Of a DNA stretch of 64,000 nt, positions 53,698 through 62,114 are shown one piece after another. The position numbers were made by a program, and so were the translations under genes. The notes beneath the pieces are model-generated. The model made no database searches and was not told the origin of the DNA. It worked only from the letters and a program-made list of their open reading frames with translations. The DNA is taken from assembly GCA_002304445.1 (NCBI GenBank), contig NEVA01000009.1:79830-143829 (forward strand), in the 5' to 3' direction. How positions within the stretch are numbered: the stretch's first letter is position 1; each line of letters opens with the position of its first letter. Source of the stretch: Opitutia bacterium Tous-C4FEB (lineage in GTDB: Bacteria; Verrucomicrobiota; Verrucomicrobiia; Opitutales; Opitutaceae).

Positions 53698-54210
53698 ATG
53701 CCCTACGCGTTCAACCCCTGCCGCGTCCATATTTTGGGCGGCCGCGGCTCCGGCGCCACCTTGCTCGGGCTCGCTCTGGCCGGGGAGCTCCACACCACCG
53801 TGCTGGATACGGACAGCTTCTTTTGGTGCCCCACCCGGCCCGCGTTTCAAGTCCGCCGCAGTCCCCACTCGCGCCGCGTCCAGTTGCTCGACGCCTTGCA
53901 TGACAACCCCCGCGTGATCGTTTGCGGCTCGGTCGCGGGCTGGGGCCAGTCGGTCGAATCGGTTTTTGATCTGGTCATCGCCCTCGTCCCGCCCCGCCAC
54001 ATTTTCGGTCCCATCATCGGACGCTCCAGCTTTAGCGCCCTTCGTCCCGACAGTCGCGGCCAACGTCGTCATGACCATTGGATCACCGGGTGTATCTGCC
54101 CTGTCGTCCAGTTAGACACCACCTTGGGCATCGCGGACCGGGTCAACGAGACGCTCAGATTCATCCGCCACGAGGGTCATCGCCAACTCCCCGGCCTCTT
54201 CCCTTCCTAG
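53698..54210 (+). CDS. P-loop NTPase-fold protein lacking Walker A lysine (B)
   Basis: This 170-residue paralogue of gene A starts at the ATG at 53698, preceded by GGAGGAG; an ATG at 53617 overlapping the stop of gene A as ATGA is an alternative that adds 27 residues. The fold elements match A: CRVHILGGRGSGATLLGLAL, DTDSFFWCPTRPAFQ, VIVCGSVAGWGQSVE and FDLVIALVPP. The Walker A is even further from consensus (GGRGSGAT: Ala at the Lys position). The Arg-rich C-terminal lid of A is reduced to GQRRHDHWITG. It is a tandem duplicate that has diverged. Confidence 0.7.
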   Translation: MPYAFNPCRVHILGGRGSGATLLGLALAGELHTTVLDTDSFFWCPTRPAFQVRRSPHSRRVQLLDALHDNPRVIVCGSVAGWGQSVESVFDLVIALVPPRHIFGPIIGRSSFSALRPDSRGQRRHDHWITGCICPVVQLDTTLGIADRVNETLRFIRHEGHRQLPGLFPS

Positions 54211-54232
54211 CCCATTCATTTCCCACTCATCC

Positions 54233-54649
54233 ATGACAAATCTGCGCTTCCCCTGCTCCGGCCACGACACCGTCGTCGGCGTCGTCTTCTTCGCCCGCAT
54301 GCTCGACAAGATCCGCCTGCACGCTGCCGGCGAGCTCCCTGACGACTACAATCTCGGCAGCGGCCACGACGCCCGGATGTGCCGCTTCCTGCACATCGAC
54401 TACGCCGCCGTCTCCGCCCGGGCCCGCGTGGAAACAGACGATGCGGTCGTGCTCGAGTGGTGTTTCGCTCAAGGCCATCGCCCTTCCGACGATGACATTC
54501 TCTACTTCAACGCCTTCATGACCAAGCGCGGCTGGCGCGACGATTACACGGAGAAACTGGCTGCAGCGAAAGCCCGGCGCAACTGGTCCGACCGCGCGGA
54601 TTTGCAGACCTCGTTCGATTTACAGGACGCGGAAGAGGGGCGGAAGTAA
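54233..54649 (+). CDS. DUF5069 protein
   Basis: This 138-residue soluble protein is recognised as DUF5069: RFPCSGHDTVVGVVFFARMLDKIRLHAAGELPDDY (split within residues 6-40), GHDARMCRFLHIDY, and WCFAQGHRPSDDDILYFNAFMTKRGWRDD. The function is unknown. It follows gene B by 22 bp and precedes the MFS gene by 69 bp, all on the plus strand. Confidence 0.78.
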   Translation: MTNLRFPCSGHDTVVGVVFFARMLDKIRLHAAGELPDDYNLGSGHDARMCRFLHIDYAAVSARARVETDDAVVLEWCFAQGHRPSDDDILYFNAFMTKRGWRDDYTEKLAAAKARRNWSDRADLQTSFDLQDAEEGRK

Positions 54650-54718
54650 GCTCGTGCTCAGCCGCCTACGCTCGGCCGGGCCGCGTTCACAGCCGCCCGC
54701 GCCCTCCTCCTTCGCCGC

Positions 54719-55939
54719 ATGTTCCGCGCTCTGAAGCACACCAATTTTCGCCGCTTCCTCGGCGCGCAGGCCTGCGCGATGACCGGTCATTGGGTGCAAC
54801 AGGTCGCGCTCGGTTGGCTCATCTACCGGCTGACCGACTCCGCGTTCTACCTCGCCCTCGCCGGTACCTTTAGTCTGCTCCCGAGCCTGCTGTTGACCCC
54901 GTTCGTCGGCGTGCTCGCGGACAAAGCGGACCGTCGCCGCATGCTCCTCGCCACGCAGGCCGCCGCGCTGGTCCATTCCCTCCTGCTCGCAACCCTGGTA
55001 CTCACGGGGGCCACCAGTATCCCGCTGCTGCTCGGGCTCGCGCTGTTTCAGGGCGTCATCCAGGGCTTCGACTGGACCAATCGCCAGAGCCTGCTCGCGC
55101 AACTCGTGGATGATCGCGCCGATCTGCCCAACGCCATCGCGCTCAACTCCACGTCGTTCAACCTCGCGCGCATTTTGGGTCCTTCCCTCGCCGGCGCCCT
55201 GCTCGTGGTCTCGGGCGAGGCCGCCTGCTTTCTCGCCGCCGCCATCGGCGAAGTCGCGGCCCTCCATTTCACCCGCCGCCTCCGCCTTCCGCCCCACCAA
55301 GCTCCCGCCGGACCCCGCGCGCCCTTGGCCGAAGAACTGCGCGAGGGTCTCCGCTACGCGTGGCACGAGCCCGCCATTCGCCAGACGCTCGCCTTGGTCG
55401 CCCTCTCCAGCGCCACCGTGATGCCTTACGCCGCGCTGCTGCCGCTGTTCGCGACCCGGGTGTTTGGCGGCGGCCCCGAGGTGCTCGGTCTGCTCAACGC
55501 CGCCCCCGCCGTCGGCGCCGTCCTCGGGGGCCTCCTGCTCGCCTCCCGCCGGGAGCAATCCGGTCTGGATCGGCGCATCTTTATCGCCGGTCTCGTCACT
55601 CCCGCCGCTGCCATCGCGCTGGCCTTCGCCCCGACCCTGCCCTTTGCACTCCCGGCGCTCCTGTTGCTTGGCGGCGCCCAGATTTCTTGGATCGCCTCGA
55701 TGAACACCCGGTTGCAAACCGCCGTGCGCGACTCGATGCGCGGCCGGGTCATGAGCTTTTTCAACATGGCCTTCATGGGCGCGTTGCCGCTCGGCCAACT
55801 CGTGTTCGGCCTTGCCACCGACCGGTTCGGCGTCGCCCGCGTCCTCGCCACCGGCGCGGTCGTGGCCCTGGTCGGAAATTTCTGGCTGCACCGGCGCGCG
55901 CGCCCCGCTCCGGCGCTGACACCCTCGGTCGCCGGCTGA
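54719..55939 (+). CDS. MFS transporter (enterobactin-exporter-like group)
   Basis: This 406-residue inner-membrane protein has 12 predicted helices. It matches the MFS_3/EntS-type group: FRRFLGAQACAMTGHWVQQVALGWLIYRLT at the start (split within 11-40), the loop motif GVLADKADRRRMLL, RQSLLAQLVDDRADLPNAIALNS, GPSLAGALLVV and RGRVMSFFNMAFMG. A siderophore or small-molecule efflux role is possible. It is a single unit between DUF5069 and a GNAT gene. Confidence 0.83.
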   Translation: MFRALKHTNFRRFLGAQACAMTGHWVQQVALGWLIYRLTDSAFYLALAGTFSLLPSLLLTPFVGVLADKADRRRMLLATQAAALVHSLLLATLVLTGATSIPLLLGLALFQGVIQGFDWTNRQSLLAQLVDDRADLPNAIALNSTSFNLARILGPSLAGALLVVSGEAACFLAAAIGEVAALHFTRRLRLPPHQAPAGPRAPLAEELREGLRYAWHEPAIRQTLALVALSSATVMPYAALLPLFATRVFGGGPEVLGLLNAAPAVGAVLGGLLLASRREQSGLDRRIFIAGLVTPAAAIALAFAPTLPFALPALLLLGGAQISWIASMNTRLQTAVRDSMRGRVMSFFNMAFMGALPLGQLVFGLATDRFGVARVLATGAVVALVGNFWLHRRARPAPALTPSVAG

Positions 55940-55976
55940 CTGCGATGAATCCGCCATTGCAGGCTGCCGCATTCTG

Positions 55977-56468
55977 ATGAACAGCCCGGTCTCAATCTCC
56001 CTCGCCACAGTCGGCGAGGCCCCGCTGGTCGCCTCGTTGCTCCAGCTTTGCCTGCACGATCTTTCTGTCTGGCACCCACGGCCAATCCGGCCCGACGGCA
56101 GTTTCGCCTATCCATGGTTCGCGCTCTATTGGGAAAGTTCACGACGATATCCCTATCTTCTCCGCTCCGCCGGCGACATCGCGGGCTTCGCCTTGGTCAG
56201 GGCGAAGGAGGCCGACGAAACCGCCGACTGGGACTTCGCCCTCGCGGAATTTTTCGTGCTTCCCCGCGAGCGAAGGCATGGCGTGGGCCTCGCGGGAGCC
56301 GGACACGTGCTCAATCAACATCCCGGACTTTTCGAAGTTTCCTATGACCGTAGAAACGTGGCCGCCAAAAATTTTTGGCGCCGAGTAAGCGCCGAGTACG
56401 GAGATCCCGGTCCCATGCCGATGGGAGAGCACGGCGAGCGTTACCTGCTCCACGCCGGACCACGGTGA
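55977..56468 (+). CDS. GNAT-like acetyltransferase 1
   Basis: This 163-residue protein has the GNAT order: SLATVGEAPLVASLLQLCLHDLS, YPYLLRSAGDIAGFALV, FALAEFFVLPRERRHGVG (motif A strand and RRxGxG-like acetyl-CoA loop) and RNVAAKNFWRRVSAEYG. It starts 37 bp after the MFS stop. The substrate is unknown. It resembles small-molecule or protein N-acetyltransferases and lies 39 bp before a second GNAT gene. Confidence 0.72.
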   Translation: MNSPVSISLATVGEAPLVASLLQLCLHDLSVWHPRPIRPDGSFAYPWFALYWESSRRYPYLLRSAGDIAGFALVRAKEADETADWDFALAEFFVLPRERRHGVGLAGAGHVLNQHPGLFEVSYDRRNVAAKNFWRRVSAEYGDPGPMPMGEHGERYLLHAGPR

Positions 56469-56507
56469 AGGTCCTTTCGTCGCCGATCTAAATTCTCCCG
56501 CCCTACG

Positions 56508-56972
56508 ATGACCCCATTGAACCTCACGATCCGATCTGCGGCCCTCGCCGACGCTCCCGCTCTTGGCCGACTCATGACCCAGCTCGGCTATCCCGCCACT
56601 GAGGGTGAACTTGCCCGCCGCCTCGCCCGGGTGATCGCCACCCCCGGGCACACTGTACTCGTCGCCGTGCTTGAAGGGCAACCGACCGGTCTGGCCCATG
56701 GCGCGTTGCTGCCGCTCCTTGAAGACGAGGGCTCAGCCCAACTGCTCGCTCTCGTGGTGGACGAAGCCCACCGCGGCCACGGTCTTGGCGGACGCTTGGT
56801 TGCGGCGATCGAAGCTTGGGCGGAAGCCGCCGGCGCCGCCCGTATCGTCGTGCGGTCGAACATCGTGCGCACCCGCACCCACACGTTCTACGAAAACCTC
56901 GGCTTCGGCCGCACCAAGATCCAACTCAATTTCAGCAAGCCGCTGCCGCCTTCCGCCTTCGCCGAAACGTAA
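56508..56972 (+). CDS. GNAT-like acetyltransferase 2
   Basis: This 154-residue protein has LTIRSAALADAPALGRLMTQLGYP at the N-terminus, LLALVVDEAHRGHGLGGRLVAAIEAWAE (acetyl-CoA loop RGHGLG) and RTRTHTFYENLGFGRTK, as in a full GNAT domain. The similarity to the preceding GNAT is only family-level. It ends 20 bp before a long hairpin. The substrate is unknown. Confidence 0.8.
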   Translation: MTPLNLTIRSAALADAPALGRLMTQLGYPATEGELARRLARVIATPGHTVLVAVLEGQPTGLAHGALLPLLEDEGSAQLLALVVDEAHRGHGLGGRLVAAIEAWAEAAGAARIVVRSNIVRTRTHTFYENLGFGRTKIQLNFSKPLPPSAFAET

Positions 56973-56992
56973 CGCCGCCTTCATTGCCCCTT

Positions 56993-57028
56993 AACCGCAT
57001 GGGGTGACGCTCATGTCACCATGCGGTT
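56993..57028. terminator. Long hairpin between acetyltransferase and peptidase E
   Basis: AACCGCATGG-(GG)-TGAC pairs with GTCACCATGCGGTT, 14 bp with a 2-nt bulge and a six-base loop. No T-run follows. It may be a processing or attenuation structure. Confidence 0.4.
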
Positions 57029-57115
57029 CACCCATCGGCTGCGCGCTACGTTTGTCATCGGCTCATTCGACTCAGCTCCTGGCGCAACCGCGCACGGCCG
57101 ATCTCTGCTCCCGCG

Positions 57116-57784
57116 ATGACGTCACGTCTGTTTCTCATCAGCTCAAATCTCGCGCTGCCGCACTTTGCCGCCGTCGTCAGCACTCTCGCAAGGGGCGCAA
57201 GTCGAGCCGCCGTCGTCACTACGGCCGAGCCGAAGCTCAAGGAGCGCAACCGCAACGCCGTCCTCGCGCGCGACACGTTGCTCGCCGTCGGCGTGCCTGC
57301 GGTGGAGTTTTTCGATTTCGACACCCAGCCGAGCGCCGACCTCGCCGCGTTCGACCTCGTCTACCTCGCGGGCGGCAACCCGTATTACCTCCTGCAACGC
57401 GTCCGAGACACCGGCGCGGATGCCGTCATCGAGGAAATGCTCGAGGCAGGCCGGCCGATCATCGGGTCGAGTGCCGGCGCCCTGCTCCTCGGCCGCAGTC
57501 TGAACGCCGTGCCGATCTTCGATACCTCCGTCCCCGACTTGGGCTGCAAGGATACCGACGCGCTTCGCCTCGTGCCCTTCACGGTGTTGCCGCACACCAA
57601 CCGCTGGAAGGCGCGCTTCGCCGACTACTCCGCCCGGGTCGCCAACGCGGGCGTGCTCTGCCGCTCCGAGATTTTGGAAATCACCGACGACGAAGGCCTC
57701 CTCGTCGAAGGCGATACCGTCACCCGCATCGGCAGCACGTTTCCGCCAACCCCCGTCGAACTCTCCGCGCAGCCCGCCGCCTGA
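57116..57784 (+). CDS. Peptidase E-like (S51) dipeptidase
   Basis: This 222-residue protein has a class I glutamine-amidotransferase-like fold with the nucleophile Ser in IIGSSAGALLLG and YLAGGNPYYLL just before it. TVLPHTNRW is a candidate catalytic His. It is close to cyanophycinase/PepE (Asp-X dipeptides). It starts about 90 bp after the hairpin. The last 101 bp recur, with 11 mismatches by my count, at 63826-63926, in the same orientation and encoding the same C-terminus with two substitutions. This is evidence of duplication around the intervening cassette. Confidence 0.8.
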   Translation: MTSRLFLISSNLALPHFAAVVSTLARGASRAAVVTTAEPKLKERNRNAVLARDTLLAVGVPAVEFFDFDTQPSADLAAFDLVYLAGGNPYYLLQRVRDTGADAVIEEMLEAGRPIIGSSAGALLLGRSLNAVPIFDTSVPDLGCKDTDALRLVPFTVLPHTNRWKARFADYSARVANAGVLCRSEILEITDDEGLLVEGDTVTRIGSTFPPTPVELSAQPAA

Positions 57785-57803
57785 AGGCCCGTGCGCGGCG
57801 GCC

Positions 57804-59009
57804 TCACTTCCAAGCGCCGGCGTTGAGATCTGCCTCGTAGACGCGGCCCTGCGCGTCGGAGGCCAGCACGATCCACGGCCCGGTCGCGGGAAAGGCCGCT
57901 TTCGGACCCGTGATATCGTTCACTCGCGCCGTGGGATCGTCCGGCGCGATGACGGTGCGCGCATCCACCAGAATCTCCGCCCGCATGGGGTCAGCCCGGC
58001 CGAACACGATCCGGTCGCGCTGCGCCGGCCCGCTTCCGTAGACCACGTGCCCGAGGCGCACGTCGCCCGGTGTGGCGGTCGCAATCACGGTGGGCCGGCT
58101 CGGCGCTTCCGCGTCGCCCAGCGGAGCGTAGTCATAGTTGCGCCAAGTGCCCTGCGGGTCCCGCACCCGCAGGACGAGTTGCGGCCGACCGGGACCGTCA
58201 ACGCTGTTTTTCGTCGCCAACCACACTGTCCCGTCCGCCGCGAAAGCGGCGTCAAGGTGATCGTCCGCGGTGCCGCCGCCGCGCGCGATCGTCACGGGTT
58301 TTTCCCACCCGCTGATGGCCCCGCCGGTGCGGTGAAAACGCAGCCTGACCGCATCGCCTTTCTGATCCGACCAGATCACCGCCACGCCGCCGGGCAGCGG
58401 CGTCACGAGGCAGAGATCGTCGACATGCAGTCCGCCGGCCAACTGTTCCGGCGCCGTCCAAGCCTTCGCGTCGGGCGAGGTCCACACAAAGACCCGGCCC
58501 GAGATCGGCGCGGCAACCCACCAGCGGCCGTCGCCGTCGCGCGCGATCGTCGCGGTTTCAATCACATCCGAAACGGGTGCCGCCAGACGCGCCCGCACGT
58601 CCGCGTCCCACGGTCCGCCGGCGCCGCCGCGCCGCAGCCGGATGATCGCGAGCATGCGGTCCGCGACGGTGACGACCGTCGCCCCGTCGCCGTCCGACCA
58701 CACATCGCCCCGGCCGGGCACGCCGCGGAGCTTCTCGGTCACACCGGCGTGTTCGCGCCAGCCGGCCGCCGTCCGTTCCCACAGCGACGGCCCGCTCGAC
58801 CGCGGCAACAACGCCCACCAGACCCCGTCGGCGTGCCACAGTTTGGACTGCGGTTTGTCCGAGGTCGGATACGGGAAATCGACTTGGAACGCCGCGCGCG
58901 CGGTCGGCTCATCCGTCGCCGCGAGACCTGCGGCTGTGCCGAGCGCGAGCACCGCCAGCCGGAGCGCCGCGCGGCGCACCCCGTCAATACTCGAACGCCA
59001 CGTGCACAT
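57804..59009 (-). CDS. Exported beta-propeller-like hypothetical
   Basis: This 401-residue protein has a signal-like N-terminus (RRAALRLAVLALGTAAGLA). Repeats with W/Trp and Asp-rich loops (LWHADGVWWALLPR, DGDGRWWVAAP, VFVWTSPDAKAWTAPEQL, VAVIWSDQKGDAV, DGTVWLATKNS) suggest a propeller of six or seven blades. I do not recognise the family. The ATG at 59009 overlaps the receptor stop by 26 bp; a GTG at 58979 just after that stop is an alternative start with the same signal peptide. It is the last gene of a sigma/FecR/receptor unit, so a surface or periplasmic partner of the receptor is the likely role. Confidence 0.6.
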   Translation of the reverse strand: MCTWRSSIDGVRRAALRLAVLALGTAAGLAATDEPTARAAFQVDFPYPTSDKPQSKLWHADGVWWALLPRSSGPSLWERTAAGWREHAGVTEKLRGVPGRGDVWSDGDGATVVTVADRMLAIIRLRRGGAGGPWDADVRARLAAPVSDVIETATIARDGDGRWWVAAPISGRVFVWTSPDAKAWTAPEQLAGGLHVDDLCLVTPLPGGVAVIWSDQKGDAVRLRFHRTGGAISGWEKPVTIARGGGTADDHLDAAFAADGTVWLATKNSVDGPGRPQLVLRVRDPQGTWRNYDYAPLGDAEAPSRPTVIATATPGDVRLGHVVYGSGPAQRDRIVFGRADPMRAEILVDARTVIAPDDPTARVNDITGPKAAFPATGPWIVLASDAQGRVYEADLNAGAWK

Positions 59010-62000
59010 AACCGAATCGCCCCTGCGGGCTAAACTGCCGCGCGTCGTAGCCTTGGCGCACCGGATAAAGCGGCGGCTCGCGATCGGCCACGTTGTTGAC
59101 GCCGAGCGTCACGAGCGTGCTGCGCGCGAAACCCATCGCGCCGAAACGATACGACACCGAGGCATCCCACGTCGCATAGGCCGGGATCCGGTAACTCTGC
59201 CCCGCCACCACGACCGGGTCGGAAGGCCGGTAGCGCGACACATGGCGGTAAAGCACCTGGGCGCGCCACGCGCCGCTTTCGAATTCCGCCCGCCCCATTC
59301 CGCGAAACCGCGGCCGGTTGTCGTCGGTGGGAAACGATTCCACCGCCCCGCCCGGCACGAGTTGCACGTCGAATTTGTCCGTGTAGCTCGCGTCGGCGCC
59401 GAGCGTGAACCGCCCGTGCCGCGCTTCGCCGCGGGTGTAGACGACGTTGAAATCGTAGCCCCGGGTCGCCGCGCTCGCAAAATTCTGCCACGGCTCGATC
59501 ACCGCGGTGATGGCTCCAATCGGCTCCGACGCCGTCGGCGCGATGCGGATCACGTTCGGATTCGAATACGGACCGCCGGCCGCTTCGCGCGCGAGCTGGA
59601 GATCGCGGCCGACCACGTTGATCTGGTCGGTGATATCGTAACGCCACGCATCGATGCCGAACGAGAAACCCCGCAGCAGCGGCGGCTCTACGGTCACGCC
59701 GACCGTCCGCGATTCGCTCTCCTCCGGCTTCAGCGTCGGCACCGCCGGCTGGCGCATCAGCCGGCGCAGGTTGCCGTCCTGCGGCCGGAACGGATCCACG
59801 CGTGCGGCCATACTGCGGCCTTCGGAGCCGTAAAGCTGCGTCAACGTCGGCGCCCGGAAGCCCGTGCCGACCGCCGCGCGGACAAATACCGCGGGCAGCA
59901 CCCGCAGCGCCACGCCCGCCTTCGGTTTCGCCGTGGAGCCGAAGCCGCTGAAATTTTCCCATCGCCCGGCGAGCTGCACTTCGGCGCGGTCGAACCATTG
60001 CCGACCGCCGCCTTGCAACAGCGGCACCTGGAGTTCCAGAAAAGCCGAACGCACGTCGCGGTCTGACCGGAAGTTGTCCTGCCCAGCCGTGTTCACGAGA
60101 TCGTTGGCCAGATAATTCGCCGCGTGATCGCTCCGCAGCTGCTCTTCGCGATACTCCGCGCCCGCCGCCGCCGTGAGCAGGCCGGCCGGCAGCGTCCACA
60201 CCGGACCGCTCGCTTTGAAATCGCCGAGCAGGAGACTGGACCGGCCGCCGATGTGGCTCACAGTGCGCAGTGGCGCGAGCACCGATTCGGCATTCGCGCC
60301 GGCTCCTGCGAAGAGGTTCAGCGCATCGGGCGTAGGGCGGGCCAGTGCAGCCACGAGCGCGCTTCGGCTGATGGAGTTCTCCGTGGTATCGCGCGCGCGG
60401 TTGCGCGCATGCAGCGCCGCCGTTTCCCACGTCCAGCCGCGCGGGACCGCACCGCGCCAGCCGAGCAACAGGCGGTCCTGCTCCGTGGCGATCGTGCCGA
60501 TGCGCGGACCGAGCGCGGTCTCGAGAAAATTGAACTGCACCGCCCGCGGCGCGACCGTCGGATTCGCCGTGCCGGGCCCGAAGAAACGCGCGCCCCACGG
60601 GTTGTAATAGTTGCTCGCCGGCACGACCATCAGTTGGTCGTTCGCATCGCGGTTCTGCGAACTCGCGAGCGGCATCGGCGACTGGATCGCCTCCGAATCG
60701 ACGTCGTTGTAGCCGACCTCCGCGAAGATTTCACCGGTGCTGCCGAGCCGGTGCTCCAAGGCGACAAACACATCGCGCGAGTCGCGTCCCGGCACCAACG
60801 AGAAGAAATCCGCGTCGTTGTAATAATTCGCCGGTGTGCGGTTGCCCGCGACGATCGCGCCGTTCGCGGCCACGTGCGCGGTCGTCCCGGTGAGGCCCGG
60901 CAGACGGTTGGGCTGGCCGGTCTCCGGATTCACGGTGAACGACGCCAGCGGCGCGAGGTTCGTGAGATGGTTCCACGCCGCCCCCGAACCGAAGGGCTCC
61001 GGCACCCGGCCGCGCTTGTCGCCGAGCACGGCGAAAGCGCGGTCGCGCGCCATGAGTGTCTCGCGGCGAAACGCGTCCAGCGTCACGTGCATTTTGCTGC
61101 GACCGCTGTTGAACGTCTGCGAGTGCGTGAGCGTGGCGCGATACTCGGGCGCGATGCCGTCGAAGGTGTCCCCGAACCGCACCGCGGCGCGGCGTTCGTC
61201 CGCGGCGCGCCGGGTGATGAAGTTCACCACGCCGGCAGTCGCATCCGCGCCATAGATCGCGCTGGCGCCGTCGCGCAGCACTTCGACGCGGCTCACGGCC
61301 ATCAGCGGCAGATTGTTCACGTTGTAGAACACCAGCGATCCGAGCGGCAGACTGTAGTAGGGCAACCGGCGGCCGTTGAAGAGCATAAGGGTATTCTGCC
61401 CGCCAAGCCCGCGCAGATTGATGCTGCTCGCACTGCCGCGCGTCCGCCCGCCGTCCTGATTTTCGTAGGCGCTCAGCGCTCCGAGAAACGGCAACCGCTG
61501 CATCAGCTCCAGAGGGGTGCCCACCGCGCCGGCGCGCAGATCGCGGTCGTCCAGCACTGTGACGGGTTGCACCGTCTCGTAGTCCGCCCGCGGGATGTTC
61601 GAACCCGTTACGGTGAAACGCTCCAACATCTCCGGGCCCGCCGGATCGGCCGACTCCGCCTCGCGCGGCGCGGCCGGAGGAACGTTCAGCCGCCGCAAAG
61701 TGTAGCCGCCCGAACGCGCATCGACGACCGCCTCGAGGCCGGTGTCCGCCAGCAGCAGCGCCATCGCGTCGCCGGTGCGGTGGCTTCCCTGCACCGCGCG
61801 CGTGCTCACGCCGCGCACCGCCCGCTCGGTGAAGACTATCTCGACGCCCGCCTGCTGCGCCATACGGCGCAACGTGTCGGCCGCCGGCCCCGCCGGCACA
61901 TCGAAGGTGCGGGGCGAATCGTTGCCGGCGGCGGCGGCAACCGCCAGCAGCAGAAAACCGATACACCGGACCCCGCGGAGAAGCACCGCGGCGGCCGGAA

Positions 62001-62037
62001 AGAAAAGACCGGGACTGAAAAGAGACGAGGAGTGCAT
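58984..62037 (-). CDS. TonB-dependent receptor with STN signalling domain (receptor 4)
   Basis: This 1017-residue outer-membrane transducer has a signal sequence within the first 38 residues, then a secretin/TonB short N-terminal (STN) domain about 42-115 (FDVPAGPAADTLRRMAQQAGVEIVF, split; DTGLEAVVDARSGGYTLRR). It then has a TonB-box-like MLERFTVTGSNIPRADYET, a plug (LELMQRLPFLG, INLRGLGGQNTLMLFNGRRLP, VEVLRDGASAIYGADATAGVVNFIT) and a barrel ending HVAFEY. STN domains contact FecR-type anti-sigma factors, and fecR and an ECF sigma gene lie directly upstream in the same direction. The ligand may be a sugar or siderophore; the propeller downstream is a possible partner. Confidence 0.88.
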   Translation of the reverse strand: MHSSSLFSPGLFFPAAAVLLRGVRCIGFLLLAVAAAAGNDSPRTFDVPAGPAADTLRRMAQQAGVEIVFTERAVRGVSTRAVQGSHRTGDAMALLLADTGLEAVVDARSGGYTLRRLNVPPAAPREAESADPAGPEMLERFTVTGSNIPRADYETVQPVTVLDDRDLRAGAVGTPLELMQRLPFLGALSAYENQDGGRTRGSASSINLRGLGGQNTLMLFNGRRLPYYSLPLGSLVFYNVNNLPLMAVSRVEVLRDGASAIYGADATAGVVNFITRRAADERRAAVRFGDTFDGIAPEYRATLTHSQTFNSGRSKMHVTLDAFRRETLMARDRAFAVLGDKRGRVPEPFGSGAAWNHLTNLAPLASFTVNPETGQPNRLPGLTGTTAHVAANGAIVAGNRTPANYYNDADFFSLVPGRDSRDVFVALEHRLGSTGEIFAEVGYNDVDSEAIQSPMPLASSQNRDANDQLMVVPASNYYNPWGARFFGPGTANPTVAPRAVQFNFLETALGPRIGTIATEQDRLLLGWRGAVPRGWTWETAALHARNRARDTTENSISRSALVAALARPTPDALNLFAGAGANAESVLAPLRTVSHIGGRSSLLLGDFKASGPVWTLPAGLLTAAAGAEYREEQLRSDHAANYLANDLVNTAGQDNFRSDRDVRSAFLELQVPLLQGGGRQWFDRAEVQLAGRWENFSGFGSTAKPKAGVALRVLPAVFVRAAVGTGFRAPTLTQLYGSEGRSMAARVDPFRPQDGNLRRLMRQPAVPTLKPEESESRTVGVTVEPPLLRGFSFGIDAWRYDITDQINVVGRDLQLAREAAGGPYSNPNVIRIAPTASEPIGAITAVIEPWQNFASAATRGYDFNVVYTRGEARHGRFTLGADASYTDKFDVQLVPGGAVESFPTDDNRPRFRGMGRAEFESGAWRAQVLYRHVSRYRPSDPVVVAGQSYRIPAYATWDASVSYRFGAMGFARSTLVTLGVNNVADREPPLYPVRQGYDARQFSPQGRFGYVHVAFEY

Positions 62038-62114
62038 AGGTTCACATGCGAGACGCGAACTCCGCGAAACACACTAACCCCTTCACGTTACAGTTGGGTG
62101 ACAAAACTCCGCCG

